A stretch of 64,000 nt of DNA from Sideroxyarcus sp045866275 (GCA_045866275.1 BAAFRX010000002.1:100909-164908), one strand, 5' to 3'. Shown: positions 35,884 through 45,707, counted from the stretch's first letter. A program made the numbers and translations. The notes: generated by a model from the sequence alone, not told the origin.

Positions 35884-38550
35884 ATGGCGACGCAACAACC
35901 CGACTACGATGCGCAGGAAACACAGGAATGGCTGGATTCGCTCCAGTCCGTGCTGGAACAGGAAGGCGCCGAGCGCGCCCACTTCCTGATCGATCAGCTC
36001 ATCAACCATGCGCGCCTCGCCGGCGACGATATGCCGATCAGCGCGACCACGCCCTACATCAACACCATCCCGCTGGACAAGGAGGAACGTTCACCGGGCA
36101 GTCACGAGATGGAACACCGCATTCGCGCGCTGATGCGCTGGAACGCGATGGCCATCGTGCTGAACGCAAACAAGGAGTCGTCCGAACTGGGCGGGCACAT
36201 CGCCAGCTTCGCTTCGGCGGCGACGCTTTATGACGTGGGCTTCAACCATTTCTTCCACGGCAAGACCGACCAGCACGGCGGCGACCTGGTGTATTTCCAG
36301 GGCCATTCCTCGCCCGGCATGTACGCGCGCGCCTTCCTCGAAGGCCGCCTGACGGAAGAACAACTGTACAAGTTCCGCCAGGAAGTCGATGGCGGCGGCC
36401 TGTCCTCCTATCCGCACCCGTGGCTGATGCCTAACTTCTGGCAGTTTCCCACCGTGTCGATGGGCCTCGGCCCGCTGATGGCGATTTATCAGGCGCGCTT
36501 CATGCGCTATCTGCAACACCGCAATCTGGCCCAGACCGAGGGGCGCAAGGTATGGGCTTACCTCGGCGACGGCGAGACGGACGAGCCGGAATCGTTGGGC
36601 GCGATCTCGATGGCGGGACGCGAAAAACTCGACAACCTGATCTTCGTCATCAACTGCAACCTGCAGCGCCTGGACGGCCCGGTGCGCGGCAACGGCAAGA
36701 TCATCCAGGAACTGGAAGGCGTGTTCCGCGGCGCCGGCTGGAACGTGATCAAGGTGGTGTGGGGCGGCAAATGGGACCGCCTGCTGGCCAAGGACAAGAG
36801 CGGCCTGTTGCTGAAGCGCATGGAAGAAGTGGTGGACGGCGAATACCAGACGTACAAGTCGCGCGACGGCGCTTTCGTGCGCCAGCACTTCTTCGGCAAA
36901 TATCCCGAGTTGCTGGAACTGGTCGCCGACATGTCCGACGACGAGATCTTCCGCCTGAACCGCGGCGGGCATGATCCGCACAAGGTGTTTGCGGCCTATG
37001 CGGCGGCCTCCAAACACAAAGGCCAGCCGACGGTCATCCTCGCCAAGACGGTGAAGGGTTACGGCATGGGCTCGTCCGGTGAAGCACAGAACCCGACCCA
37101 CCAGCAAAAAAAGATGGACGGCGAATCGCTGCGCAAATTCCGCGACCGCTTCAACATCCCGGTCACCGACGAAGAATTGCCGAAACTGCCGTTCGTGCGC
37201 CCGGCCAAGGATAGCCAGGAAGAGAAATACCTGAAGCAGCGTTGTACCGAGATGGGCACCCTGCCCGCGCGCGAACCGCTGGCGCACCCGCTCAACATCC
37301 CGCCGCTGGAGGCGTTTTCCGCCCTGCTCAAAGACAGTGAGGGGCGCGAGTTTTCCACCACGATGGCGTTCGTGCGCCTGCTCGGCGTGCTGGTGAAAGA
37401 CAAGGCGATCGGCCGCCAGATCGTGCCGATCGTACCGGACGAATCGCGCACCTTCGGCATGGAAGGCATGTTCCGCCAGCTCGGCATCTTCTCGCAGGTG
37501 GGGCAGCTCTATACCCCGCAGGATGCCGACCAGCTGATGTTCTACAAGGAAGACCAGACCGGGCAGATCCTGCAGGAAGGTATCAACGAGGCGGGCGGCA
37601 TGGCGGACTGGATCGCGGCGGCCACCGCCTATGCCAACCACGGTGTGGCGATGATCCCGTTCTACATCTACTACTCGATGTTCGGCTTCCAGCGCATCGG
37701 CGACATGGCGTGGGCTGCGGGCGACCTGCGTTCGCGCGGCTTCCTCGTCGGCGGCACCGCCGGGCGCACCACGCTGAACGGCGAGGGCTTGCAGCATCAG
37801 GACGGCCACAGCCACCTGATGGCCGCGACCATTCCCAACTGCGTGTCCTACGATCCGACCTTCGCCTACGAACTCGCGGTCATCATCCAGCACGGCATGG
37901 AGCGCATGTATCACAAACAGGAAGACGTGTTCTATTACCTGACCGTGATGAACGAAAACTACGCCCACCCGGCCATGCCCAAGGGCGCGGAAGAAGGCAT
38001 CATCCGGGGGATGTACAAGTTCAGCGCGGGCGGCAGCGGCAAGGGAGAGGCGAAGAAGCCTCGCGTCCAGTTGCTGGGCAGCGGCACCATCCTGCGCGAG
38101 GTGATCGCCGCCGGCGAATTGCTGGCAAAGGATTTTGGCGTCGCCGCCGATGTGTGGAGTGTGACCAGTTTCAACGAGCTGCGCCGCGACGGCATCGACT
38201 GCGAACGGTGGAATACCCTGCATCCGGAAGCGAAGCCGCGCGTGAGCTATGTCGAACAATGTCTGGCGGCAGATACGCCGGTCGTCGCCGCGACCGATTA
38301 CATCCGCGCCTATGCCGACCAGATCCGGCCCTACGTCAAGGCTTCCTATAAGACGCTGGGCACGGACGGTTTCGGCCGCTCCGACACGCGCAAGAAACTG
38401 CGCCACTTCTTCGAGGTGGACCGCTTCTACGTCGCCGTAGCCGCATTGAAGGCGCTGGCTGACGCAGGCAAAGTGGAGGCGAAGGAAGTGAGCCGCGCGA
38501 TCAAGCTGTACCAGATCAATGCGGACAAGCCGAATCCCACCACGGTGTAA
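35884..38550 (+). CDS. aceE: Pyruvate dehydrogenase E1 component (homodimeric)
   Basis: AceE decarboxylates pyruvate with thiamine diphosphate and acetylates the lipoyl group of AceF. The 888 residues match the E. coli type. Visible signatures are GGHIASFASAATLYDVGFNHFF, the ThDP-binding GDGETDEPES ... NLIFVINCNLQRLDGPVRGN, and the C-terminal HFFEVDRFYV. A good ribosome site (GGGAGAGAG) precedes the ATG. It is followed by aceF after 14 bp. Confidence 0.97.
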   Translation: MATQQPDYDAQETQEWLDSLQSVLEQEGAERAHFLIDQLINHARLAGDDMPISATTPYINTIPLDKEERSPGSHEMEHRIRALMRWNAMAIVLNANKESSELGGHIASFASAATLYDVGFNHFFHGKTDQHGGDLVYFQGHSSPGMYARAFLEGRLTEEQLYKFRQEVDGGGLSSYPHPWLMPNFWQFPTVSMGLGPLMAIYQARFMRYLQHRNLAQTEGRKVWAYLGDGETDEPESLGAISMAGREKLDNLIFVINCNLQRLDGPVRGNGKIIQELEGVFRGAGWNVIKVVWGGKWDRLLAKDKSGLLLKRMEEVVDGEYQTYKSRDGAFVRQHFFGKYPELLELVADMSDDEIFRLNRGGHDPHKVFAAYAAASKHKGQPTVILAKTVKGYGMGSSGEAQNPTHQQKKMDGESLRKFRDRFNIPVTDEELPKLPFVRPAKDSQEEKYLKQRCTEMGTLPAREPLAHPLNIPPLEAFSALLKDSEGREFSTTMAFVRLLGVLVKDKAIGRQIVPIVPDESRTFGMEGMFRQLGIFSQVGQLYTPQDADQLMFYKEDQTGQILQEGINEAGGMADWIAAATAYANHGVAMIPFYIYYSMFGFQRIGDMAWAAGDLRSRGFLVGGTAGRTTLNGEGLQHQDGHSHLMAATIPNCVSYDPTFAYELAVIIQHGMERMYHKQEDVFYYLTVMNENYAHPAMPKGAEEGIIRGMYKFSAGGSGKGEAKKPRVQLLGSGTILREVIAAGELLAKDFGVAADVWSVTSFNELRRDGIDCERWNTLHPEAKPRVSYVEQCLAADTPVVAATDYIRAYADQIRPYVKASYKTLGTDGFGRSDTRKKLRHFFEVDRFYVAVAALKALADAGKVEAKEVSRAIKLYQINADKPNPTTV

Positions 38551-38564
38551 TCAAGGAGAACGAC

Positions 38565-39845
38565 GTGGCAGAAACCAATAAAGTACAAGTACCGGACATC
38601 GGCGGATTCAAGGGAGTGACCGTCATCGAAGTCGCGGTAAAGGCCGGCGACACGATTGCGGCCGAGCAGACCTTGATCACGCTGGAGACCGACAAGGCAA
38701 CCATGGATGTGCCGGCGCCGTTTGCCGGCGTGGTCAAGGAAATGAAGATCAAGGTCGGCGACAAGGTATCGGAAGGCGATCTGATCGCGCTGGTCGAGGG
38801 CAGCGCCGCCAGCCAGGCAGCGCCTGCCCCGGCATCGGCACCAGCCCCGCAAGCCGCCGCACCCGCACCGGTCGCCGCAAAACCGGCCCCCGCCCCTGCC
38901 GCACCCGCTGTGTCCGCACCCGCACCGGCCGCGGGCGGCAACGCGCATGCCAGCCCGTCCATCCGCCGCTTCGCGCGCGAGCTGGGGGTGAACCTGGCGC
39001 TCGTCGGCGGCAGCGGCGAAAAAGGCCGCGTCACCCGGGACGACGTGCAGAACTTCGTCAAGCAGGCGCTGGCCAAACCGCAGGGAGCAGCTCCCGGCGG
39101 CGCCCTGCCCGGCCTGTTGCCGTGGCCGGACGTGGACTTCACCAAGTTCGGCGAGATCGAGACGCGCGCCCTGTCGCGCATCAAGAAGATCTCCGGCGCC
39201 AACCTGCACCGCAATTGGGTGATGATCCCGCATGTGACGCAGTTCGAGGAGGCCGACATCAGCGAGATGGAGGCTTTCCGCAAGGAACTGGGCGCGGAAT
39301 ACGCCAAGCAGAACATCAAGATCACGCCGCTGGCGTTCATGCTCAAGGCGTGCGCGCTGACCCTCAAGCATTTCCCGGACTTCAACGCTTCGCTGGATGC
39401 CTCCGGCGAAACGCTGATCGTGAAAAAATACATCCACATCGGCGTGGCCGTGGACACGCCGAACGGCCTGATGGTGCCGGTGATCCGCGACGTGGACCAG
39501 AAGGGCATCGTGCAGTTGGCGAAAGAATTGGGCGAAGTGAGCACCAAGGCGCGCGACCTGAAGATCAGCGCTGCCGACATGCAGGGCGGCTGCTTCTCCA
39601 TCTCCAGCCTGGGCGGCATCGGCGGCACCGCCTTCACCCCCATCATCAACGCGCCGGAAGTCGCCATCCTCGGCGTGTCGCGTGCCAGCATGAAGCCGGT
39701 GTGGAAGGACGGCGAGTTCGTGCCGCGCCTGATGCTGCCGCTGTCGCTGTCCTACGACCACCGCGTGATCGACGGCGCGGCTGCCGCGCGCTTCGCCACC
39801 TACCTGGCGCATGTGCTGTCCGACATGCGCCGGCTGGCACTGTAA
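38565..39845 (+). CDS. aceF: Pyruvate dehydrogenase E2, dihydrolipoyl acetyltransferase
   Basis: AceF is the core of the pyruvate dehydrogenase complex. The GTG start has AAGGAG 8 bp upstream and gives 426 residues. There is one lipoyl domain (Lys44 in ETDKATMDV), an Ala/Pro-rich linker, the E1/E3-binding domain (SPSIRRFARELGV ... GRVTRDDV, about 126-165) and the catalytic domain ending in SYDHRVID (His399, Asp403). E. coli has three lipoyl domains. The E3 gene (lpd), often next, is absent: nadD follows after 3 bp. Confidence 0.96.
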   Translation: MAETNKVQVPDIGGFKGVTVIEVAVKAGDTIAAEQTLITLETDKATMDVPAPFAGVVKEMKIKVGDKVSEGDLIALVEGSAASQAAPAPASAPAPQAAAPAPVAAKPAPAPAAPAVSAPAPAAGGNAHASPSIRRFARELGVNLALVGGSGEKGRVTRDDVQNFVKQALAKPQGAAPGGALPGLLPWPDVDFTKFGEIETRALSRIKKISGANLHRNWVMIPHVTQFEEADISEMEAFRKELGAEYAKQNIKITPLAFMLKACALTLKHFPDFNASLDASGETLIVKKYIHIGVAVDTPNGLMVPVIRDVDQKGIVQLAKELGEVSTKARDLKISAADMQGGCFSISSLGGIGGTAFTPIINAPEVAILGVSRASMKPVWKDGEFVPRLMLPLSLSYDHRVIDGAAAARFATYLAHVLSDMRRLAL

Positions 39846-39848
39846 GCA

Positions 39849-40514
39849 GTGGGCAGCGCGCCAATCGGAATCCTGGGGGGAACGTTCGATCCCGTCCACC
39901 ACGGCCATCTGCGCATCGCGCAGGAAGCGCTGGAGCAGTGCGGACTGGCCAGGATCTGCTTTGTCCCCAGCGGCACGCCGCCGCACCGCACCGCCCCCTG
40001 CGCATCGGCACAGGCGCGCTGGGAGATGGTGCGACTGGCCATCGCCGGCCATCCCGAATTCCAGGTCGATGTGCGCGAGGTGTTCCGCAGTGACCCCTGT
40101 TACACGGTGGATACACTGACCTCGCTGCGCGCCGAGCTGGGCTTGGCGCAGCCGCTGTGCCTGATTCTCGGCGGCGACGCGTTCCTGCAGTTGCACACCT
40201 GGCACGACTGGCGGCAATTGTTCGCGCTGGCGCATATCGTGGTGCTGCAACGGGCTGGCGGGCAACCGCTGGGCAATGCCATGGCGCAAGCCGATGCCGC
40301 GTTGCAGGCCGAATACCGCGCCCGCCTCGCCCCCGGCGCACTGGCGTTGCATGAGGCGCCTGCCGGCAGAATCTTCGTCGCCGACATGCCCGCCCTCGAC
40401 ATTTCCGCCACCGACATCCGCCGCCGTTGCGCGGAGAAAAAAAGCCTCCGTTCCCTCGTGCCGGATGCCGTCGTCCATTACATCCACACCCACTCACTCT
40501 ATCGACCATGCTGA
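39849..40514 (+). CDS. nadD: Nicotinate-nucleotide adenylyltransferase
   Basis: NadD adenylates nicotinate mononucleotide in NAD synthesis. The 221-residue protein has IGILGGTFDPVHHGHLRIA (HxGH motif), VPSGTPPHR, LILGGDAFLQLHTWHDW and the C-terminal DISATDIRRRC. The GTG start is 3 bp after aceF. It is joined to rsfS by a 7-bp overlap, the usual nadD-rsfS-rlmH arrangement. Confidence 0.95.
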   Translation: MGSAPIGILGGTFDPVHHGHLRIAQEALEQCGLARICFVPSGTPPHRTAPCASAQARWEMVRLAIAGHPEFQVDVREVFRSDPCYTVDTLTSLRAELGLAQPLCLILGGDAFLQLHTWHDWRQLFALAHIVVLQRAGGQPLGNAMAQADAALQAEYRARLAPGALALHEAPAGRIFVADMPALDISATDIRRRCAEKKSLRSLVPDAVVHYIHTHSLYRPC

Positions 40515-40861
40515 ACGCAAAAGAAAAGACCCAGGCCATCGTGGCCGCGCTGGAAGACATCAAGGCGCTCGACATTGAAGTCATCGACACGCGCAAATTC
40601 AACTCGCTGTTTGAAACCATGGTGATCGCCAGCGCGCAATCGACGCGCCAGACCAAGGCGCTGGCCGACCACGTCGAGGAACAGTTGAAGGCGCGCGGCG
40701 AGACGGTATACGGCATCGAGGGCGGCGACAGCGGGGAATGGGTGCTGGTCGATATGGGCGATGTCATCGTCCATATCATGCAGCCGGCGGTGCGCGCCTA
40801 TTACAATCTGGAAGAGCTGTGGGGCGTGCAACCGAAGCTGCGCGCCGGCGCAGGTAAATAA
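40508..40861 (+). CDS. rsfS: Ribosomal silencing factor RsfS
   Basis: RsfS binds L14 and blocks subunit joining when nutrients are short. The 117-residue protein has ALDIEVIDTRKFNSLFETMVIASAQSTRQTKALADHV, GIEGGDSGEWVLVDMGDVIVHIM and AYYNLEELWG. The ATG at 40508 overlaps the end of nadD. Confidence 0.95.
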   Translation: MLNAKEKTQAIVAALEDIKALDIEVIDTRKFNSLFETMVIASAQSTRQTKALADHVEEQLKARGETVYGIEGGDSGEWVLVDMGDVIVHIMQPAVRAYYNLEELWGVQPKLRAGAGK

Positions 40862-40880
40862 ACCCGAAAAAACAATTGGG

Positions 40881-40983
40881 CCACGGATGAACACGGATGT
40901 TCACGGATGGACTCGAAAAGCTTGTGCTCGCTACGAGCTCCAATTTTGGTTTTGCATCCGTGTTTATCCGTGTAAATCTGTGG
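40881..40983. repeat. Dispersed CCACGGATGAACACGGAT hairpin element, copy B
   Basis: CCACGGATGAACACGGATG at 40881 is mirrored by ATCCGTGTTTATCCGTG and TCTGTGG ending at 40983. The hairpin fills most of the gap between rsfS and rlmH. Confidence 0.8.
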
Positions 40984-40999
40984 CTAAGCGAGGTTTGGA

Positions 41000-41470
41000 A
41001 TGAAACTGCTGATCCTCGCGGTGGGCAACAGGATGCCGTCGTGGATCACCGAAGGCTTCAGCGAATACGCCAAGCGCATGCCGCGCGAGGCGAGGATCGA
41101 GCTGGTCGAGATCAAGCCGGAGCCGCGCACCACCGGCAAAACCACGGCGCAGATCATGGAAGCCGAAGCACAGCGCATCCTGGCTGCCCTGCCCGCTTCT
41201 GCACACTGCATCGCGCTGGACGAGCGCGGCGCAACCCCCACCACGAAACAGCTCGCGCAACAGATGCGGGACTGGATGCAACAGGGCAATGATGTCGCCT
41301 TCATCATCGGCGGCGCGGACGGCCTGCACAACACGGTCAAACAGCGCGCGCGGCAACTGCTGGCACTGTCCGCCCTCACCCTGCCGCACGGCATGGTGCG
41401 CGTACTGCTCGCCGAGCAACTTTACCGGGCGCACTCGCTGCTGCACAATCACCCCTATCACAGAGAATAA
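41000..41470 (+). CDS. rlmH: 23S rRNA (pseudouridine-1915 N3) methyltransferase
   Basis: RlmH methylates pseudouridine 1915 in helix 69 of the assembled 70S ribosome. The 156-residue SPOUT protein has MKLLILAVGNRMPSWI, IALDERG, DVAFIIGGADGL and the C-terminal RAHSLLHNHPYHRE. It is flanked on both sides by copies of the same hairpin repeat. Confidence 0.96.
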   Translation: MKLLILAVGNRMPSWITEGFSEYAKRMPREARIELVEIKPEPRTTGKTTAQIMEAEAQRILAALPASAHCIALDERGATPTTKQLAQQMRDWMQQGNDVAFIIGGADGLHNTVKQRARQLLALSALTLPHGMVRVLLAEQLYRAHSLLHNHPYHRE

Positions 41471-41478
41471 AAATACCG

Positions 41479-41577
41479 AGCCACAGATGAACGCCGCGCC
41501 ATGCCGATGATGCCCAAACAGGAAACAACTCGCACTTCACCCCGCCCCGCCGTGAATATCCGTGTTCATCTGTGGCT
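41479..41577. repeat. Dispersed CCACGGATGAACACGGAT hairpin element, copy C
   Basis: CCACAGATGAAC at 41481 and ATCCGTGTTCATCTGTGG ending at 41575 are inverted arms of the same family, in the gap between rlmH and maf. Confidence 0.8.
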
Positions 41578-41598
41578 GTTCTTGGCTTTTCCGGACCG

Positions 41599-42219
41599 AT
41601 GAGCCACACCCATCCACGCATTTACCTTGCTTCGCAGAGCCCGCGCCGGCGCGAACTGCTGAAGCAGATCGGCGTCGGCTTCGATCTGCTGCTGTTGCGC
41701 AACGATCCGCGCCGCCAGATCGACGTGGACGAGTTGCCGCTGGCGCAGGAATCACCCGCCGTCTATGTCGAGCGGGTCTGCCGCGAGAAGGCGCAGGCCG
41801 CGCTGGAGGCACTGCGTCTGCGCGCCCTCCGCCCCGCGCCCATCCTGACCGCCGACACGGTGGTCGTCCTGGAACAGCAGATCATCGGCAAGCCCGAAGA
41901 CAATGCGCACGCAGCGGAGATCCTGCGCCAACTGTCCGGACGCAGCCATGAAGTCATCACCGCCGTCGCGGTCGCCCTGGGCGAGCACACGGAATGCCGC
42001 GTCGTCAGCACGCGCATCCGCTTTGCGGCGCTCGACGAAGCGCGCATCCGGCGCTATCTCGCCAGCGGCGAAGCGCATGGCAAGGCGGGCGCCTATGGCA
42101 TCCAGGGACAGGCCGCCGCGTTCGTCGAACATCTGGAAGGCAGCTATAGCGGCGTGGTCGGTCTGCCGCTGCACGAAACGGTAGAATTGCTCAAATCATT
42201 CGGCATCACTACCCCATGA
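41599..42219 (+). CDS. maf: Maf-family nucleoside triphosphate pyrophosphatase
   Basis: Maf proteins hydrolyse dTTP/UTP or modified nucleotides and can affect septation. The 206-residue protein (ATG 41599) has IYLASQSPRRRELLKQIG, ILTADTVVVLEQQIIGKP (catalytic Asp) and GKAGAYGIQGQAAAFVEHLEGSYSGVVGLP, which match the YhdE (dTTP/UTP) branch. It overlaps rng by 4 bp, the usual maf-rng pair. Confidence 0.93.
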   Translation: MSHTHPRIYLASQSPRRRELLKQIGVGFDLLLLRNDPRRQIDVDELPLAQESPAVYVERVCREKAQAALEALRLRALRPAPILTADTVVVLEQQIIGKPEDNAHAAEILRQLSGRSHEVITAVAVALGEHTECRVVSTRIRFAALDEARIRRYLASGEAHGKAGAYGIQGQAAAFVEHLEGSYSGVVGLPLHETVELLKSFGITTP

Positions 42220-43670
42220 ACGAAGAAATTCTGATCAACGTCACGCCGCAGGAAACCCGCGTCGCCGTGATGCAGCAGGGCATCGTGCAGGAATTGCACA
42301 TCGAGCGCGGCAGCCAGCGCGGGCTGGTCGGCAATGTGTATGTCGGTCGCGTGAAGCGCGTGCTGCCCGGCATGCAGTCGGCTTTCATCGACATCGGCCT
42401 GGAGCGCTCGGCCTTCCTCCATGTGGCCGACATCTGGGAGAACCGCATCGACGGCAGCCCGGCCAAGCCGATCGAGAAAGTCCTGTTCGAAGGACAGAGC
42501 GTTCTGGCACAGGTGATCAAGGACCCGATCGGCAGCAAGGGCGCGCGCCTGTCCACCCAGCTCAGTTTCGCCGGGCGCCTGCTGGTCTTCCTGCCGCAGG
42601 AGTCGCACATCGGCGTGTCGCAACGCATCGAGGACGAGGCGGAACGCGATGCCCTGCGCACCCGCCTGCTGCAAGTGTTGCCTGCCGGGCATGGCGGCGG
42701 CTACATCATCCGCACCCTGGCGGAGGGCGCCAGCGACGAAGAGCTGCGCACCGACATCGACTATCTCGACAAGTTGTGGCACAACCTGCAACAGCAGTCG
42801 CAACGCCTCGGCGCGCCCGCCCTGCTGTACAAGGAACTGGACATCAGCCTGCGCGTGTTGCGCGATTTCGCCAACGACAAGGTCGCCCGCATTCTGGTGG
42901 ACTCGCGCGACACCCACCTGCGCATGCAGGAATTCGCCCGCGACTACAATGCGGCGGCGATGCACCGGCTCAATCATTACATCGGTGCGCGGCCGCTGTT
43001 CGACCTGTACGGGGTGGAGGAAGAAATCGAGTATGCCCTGTCCAAGCGGGTCGAGCTGAAATCGGGCGGCTACCTGATCATCGACCAGACCGAGGCGCTG
43101 ACCACCATCGACGTCAACACCGGCGGCTTCGTCGGCGGGCGCAGTTTCGACGACACCATCTTCAAGACCAACCTGGAAGCGGCGCAGGTCATCGCGCGCC
43201 AACTGCGCCTGCGCAATCTGGGCGGCATCATCATTTGCGACTTCATCGACATGGACTCGCAGGAACATCGCGACGGCGTGCTGGCGGAGTTCAAGAAAAT
43301 GCTCGCGTTCGACCGCACCCGGATCAACGTCCACGGTTTCTCGGCACTGGGCCTGATCGAGATGACGCGCAAGCGCACCCGCGAGAGTCTGGCCCACGTG
43401 CTGTGCGAACCGTGCCCCGTCTGCCAGGGACGCGGCGAGTTGAAGACGGCGCAGACCGTGTGTTACCAGATTCTGCGCGAGATCGTGCGCGAGGCGCGCC
43501 AGTTCAATGCGCGCGAATACCGCATCCTCGCCTCGCAACAGGTGATCGACCTGTTCCTCGACGAGGAATCGCAGAGCCTCGCCCAGCTTTCCGACTTCAT
43601 CGCCAAGCCGGTCTCGCTGCAAGTCGAGACGCAATATAGCCAGGAACAATACGACGTCATCCTGATGTAG
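42216..43670 (+). CDS. rng: Ribonuclease G
   Basis: RNase G trims the 5' end of 16S rRNA and degrades some mRNAs. The 484-residue protein has the S1-like domain (GNVYVGRVKRVLPGMQSAFIDIGLERSAFLH), the RNase E/G catalytic core with metal-binding Asp in TIDVNTGGFVG and CDFIDMDSQEHR, and the zinc-link cysteines CEPCPVCQG. It lacks the long C-terminal scaffold of RNase E. The ATG overlaps the maf stop. Confidence 0.95.
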   Translation: MNEEILINVTPQETRVAVMQQGIVQELHIERGSQRGLVGNVYVGRVKRVLPGMQSAFIDIGLERSAFLHVADIWENRIDGSPAKPIEKVLFEGQSVLAQVIKDPIGSKGARLSTQLSFAGRLLVFLPQESHIGVSQRIEDEAERDALRTRLLQVLPAGHGGGYIIRTLAEGASDEELRTDIDYLDKLWHNLQQQSQRLGAPALLYKELDISLRVLRDFANDKVARILVDSRDTHLRMQEFARDYNAAAMHRLNHYIGARPLFDLYGVEEEIEYALSKRVELKSGGYLIIDQTEALTTIDVNTGGFVGGRSFDDTIFKTNLEAAQVIARQLRLRNLGGIIICDFIDMDSQEHRDGVLAEFKKMLAFDRTRINVHGFSALGLIEMTRKRTRESLAHVLCEPCPVCQGRGELKTAQTVCYQILREIVREARQFNAREYRILASQQVIDLFLDEESQSLAQLSDFIAKPVSLQVETQYSQEQYDVILM

Positions 43671-43731
43671 GCAGCCAACAGCCGCCCACCCCAAAAACCC
43701 AACCGGGTTCGGATTCGGCGCGTCCTGAAAA

Positions 43732-44580
43732 TCAGGGAAAATCCAGACCCGGATAGCGCAACCGCACGCACAGTTCGCGCTTCATCCTGTCATTGCGCAA
43801 ACGGCGCGATTCGTTCATGAACGACCACATCATCGGTGACACCTGTTGCTGCACCGCAGCGCGCGGCAAACGCGGCGGGTGCGGCAGGCCGTGCGCATCG
43901 GCAACGGCATCGAAGTAATCGCCCATCCTCATCTCGTCGTCGTCCACCGCGTGATAGATCCGGTTCGGACGGGCATGGCGCAAGGCCGCGAGCAGGATGC
44001 GCGCCAGATCGTCGGCATGGATGTGATTGCTGTACCCGTCTTCGGCGGCGAGGATGGCCGGCAGCCCCGCGCGCAGGCGTTCCAGCGGCAGGCGCTCCGC
44101 GGCATAGATGCCGGGCACGCGCAGAATCGAGGCACTCACCCGGTTGCGCGCCGCCCAGTGGCGGATTTGCTGCTCGGCATCGAGGCGCAGCAGCGCGCGC
44201 CGGGTTTGCGCGCGCGGCGGGCGCGTCTCGCTCACCCACGCCCCGGCGCAATCGCCATAGACGCCGCTGGTGCTGATATAGACCAGACGCGCCGGCACAC
44301 GGCCCTGTGCCAGCGCCGCCAGCAGATTGCGGGTGCGCCCATCCCGCGCGCCGCGCCCGTCTGGCGGGGCCAGATACAGCACGGTTTGCGCCAGTCCGGC
44401 CAGGCGGCGCAGGCTGTGCCGGTCATCCAGATCGCCGCTCAAGGGCGTGACCCCCAGACCGCGCAGCGATGCGCCCTGCGCCGGATTGCGCAGCAGGGCG
44501 TACAGGCGGAAATGCCCCGCCAGCAGCGGGATCGTGCGCCGCGCGATGTCCCCGCAGCCGATGATGAGCAGATTATTCAT
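43732..44580 (-). CDS. NAD-dependent epimerase/dehydratase-like protein (atypical SDR, YeeZ-like)
   Basis: The 282-residue protein has a Rossmann dinucleotide fold (NNLLIIGCGDIARR) and an extended/atypical SDR layout with YISTSGVYGD (Ser/Tyr region) and LRVPGIYAAERLPLERLR. These proteins are frequent in Betaproteobacteria but their substrate is unknown. The ATG at 44580 is preferred; a GTG at 44598 is upstream. It is transcribed away from the divergent ferredoxin-reductase. Confidence 0.78.
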   Translation of the reverse strand: MNNLLIIGCGDIARRTIPLLAGHFRLYALLRNPAQGASLRGLGVTPLSGDLDDRHSLRRLAGLAQTVLYLAPPDGRGARDGRTRNLLAALAQGRVPARLVYISTSGVYGDCAGAWVSETRPPRAQTRRALLRLDAEQQIRHWAARNRVSASILRVPGIYAAERLPLERLRAGLPAILAAEDGYSNHIHADDLARILLAALRHARPNRIYHAVDDDEMRMGDYFDAVADAHGLPHPPRLPRAAVQQQVSPMMWSFMNESRRLRNDRMKRELCVRLRYPGLDFP

Positions 44581-44684
44581 GCCGCGATTATGCCGCACCG
44601 CGAGCTGCGCCCACAGCCGACTTCACTCGCATCAAAGCGCGTCAGCCTGTAAAATCGCGCCCTCATTGCAAACGGGCTTCCTCC

Positions 44685-45686
44685 ATGAGTTTCAAGATCA
44701 CCATTCAGCCGAGCGGGCACACGTTCCCGGCCGCAGCCGACGACAGCATTCTGGAAGGCGCGCTGGCGCACGGTCTGCTGCTGCCCTACAGTTGCCGCAA
44801 TGGCGCCTGCGGCGTGTGCAAAGGCAGGATTCTCGCGGGCAATGTCGATTACGGCGAATACCAGGACACCACCCTGACCCATGCGGAAAAAGCCGCCGGC
44901 ATGGCGCTGTTCTGCTGCGCCAAACCGCTGTCGGACCTGGTGATCGAGAGCCACGAAGTGAGCCGGGCACAGGAAATTCCGGTGAAGATGCTGCCCTGCC
45001 GCGTGGAGAAAATGCAGAAAGTGGCGGATGACGTGATGGTGCTGTGGCTCAAGCTGCCGGCCAACGAGCGCTTGCAGTTCCTTGCCGGACAATACATCGA
45101 CATCCTGCAGAAGGACGACAAGCCGCGCAGTTTCTCGCTGGCCAATGCGCCGCACGACGACGGCCTGCTGGAATTGCACGTGCGCCACATTCCCGGCGGA
45201 ACGTTCACCGAGCAGGTGTTCACGCGCATGAGGGAGCGCGACATTCTGCGCATCAAGGGCCCGCTCGGCACTTTTTTCCTGCGCGAGGATAACGACCGGC
45301 CGATCATCTTCGTCGCCAGCGGCACCGGCTTTGCGCCGGTCAAAGCCATCATCGAGCACGCGCTCAAGATCGGCTTTCAGCGGGAGATGCATTTCTACTG
45401 GGGGGTGCGCAAGGTATCCGACCTGTACATGCTGGACAAGATCGGGGAATGGGAGAAGCTCGGCATCCGGTTCACGCCGGTGGTTTCGGATGAGGCCTGG
45501 CACGGGCGCACCGGCTTCGTGCACGACGCGGTGCTGCAGGATTTCAGCGATCTTTCCGCCTATGCGGTGTATGCCTGCGGCGCGCCGGTGATGGTCCAGG
45601 CCGCCCATCGCGATTTCAGCGCGCAACGCGGACTGCAGGATGACGCGTTCTTCAGTGACATGTTCACGTTCGCGCCGAAGCAATAG
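44685..45686 (+). CDS. 2Fe-2S ferredoxin/FAD/NAD(P)H oxidoreductase (AscD-like)
   Basis: The 333-residue protein has an N-terminal plant-type ferredoxin domain with Cys in SCRNGACGVCKG and LFCCAKP, then an FAD domain (RSFSLANAP) and an NAD(P)-binding domain (FVASGTGFAPVKAII, YACGAPVMV). It is often annotated CDP-6-deoxy-delta-3,4-glucoseen reductase, but no deoxysugar genes are here. A more general role as an electron-transfer reductase is likely. A TAAAAT -10 candidate lies at 44650. The ATG is at 44685. Confidence 0.85.
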   Translation: MSFKITIQPSGHTFPAAADDSILEGALAHGLLLPYSCRNGACGVCKGRILAGNVDYGEYQDTTLTHAEKAAGMALFCCAKPLSDLVIESHEVSRAQEIPVKMLPCRVEKMQKVADDVMVLWLKLPANERLQFLAGQYIDILQKDDKPRSFSLANAPHDDGLLELHVRHIPGGTFTEQVFTRMRERDILRIKGPLGTFFLREDNDRPIIFVASGTGFAPVKAIIEHALKIGFQREMHFYWGVRKVSDLYMLDKIGEWEKLGIRFTPVVSDEAWHGRTGFVHDAVLQDFSDLSAYAVYACGAPVMVQAAHRDFSAQRGLQDDAFFSDMFTFAPKQ

Positions 45687-45707
45687 TTTCGATTTAACTG
45701 CATTCGT

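Noticed and set aside
40881..41577. Composite transposon formed by the two hairpin repeats around rlmH
   Set aside because: rlmH is in its normal nadD-rsfS-rlmH-maf order, so the repeats inserted separately.
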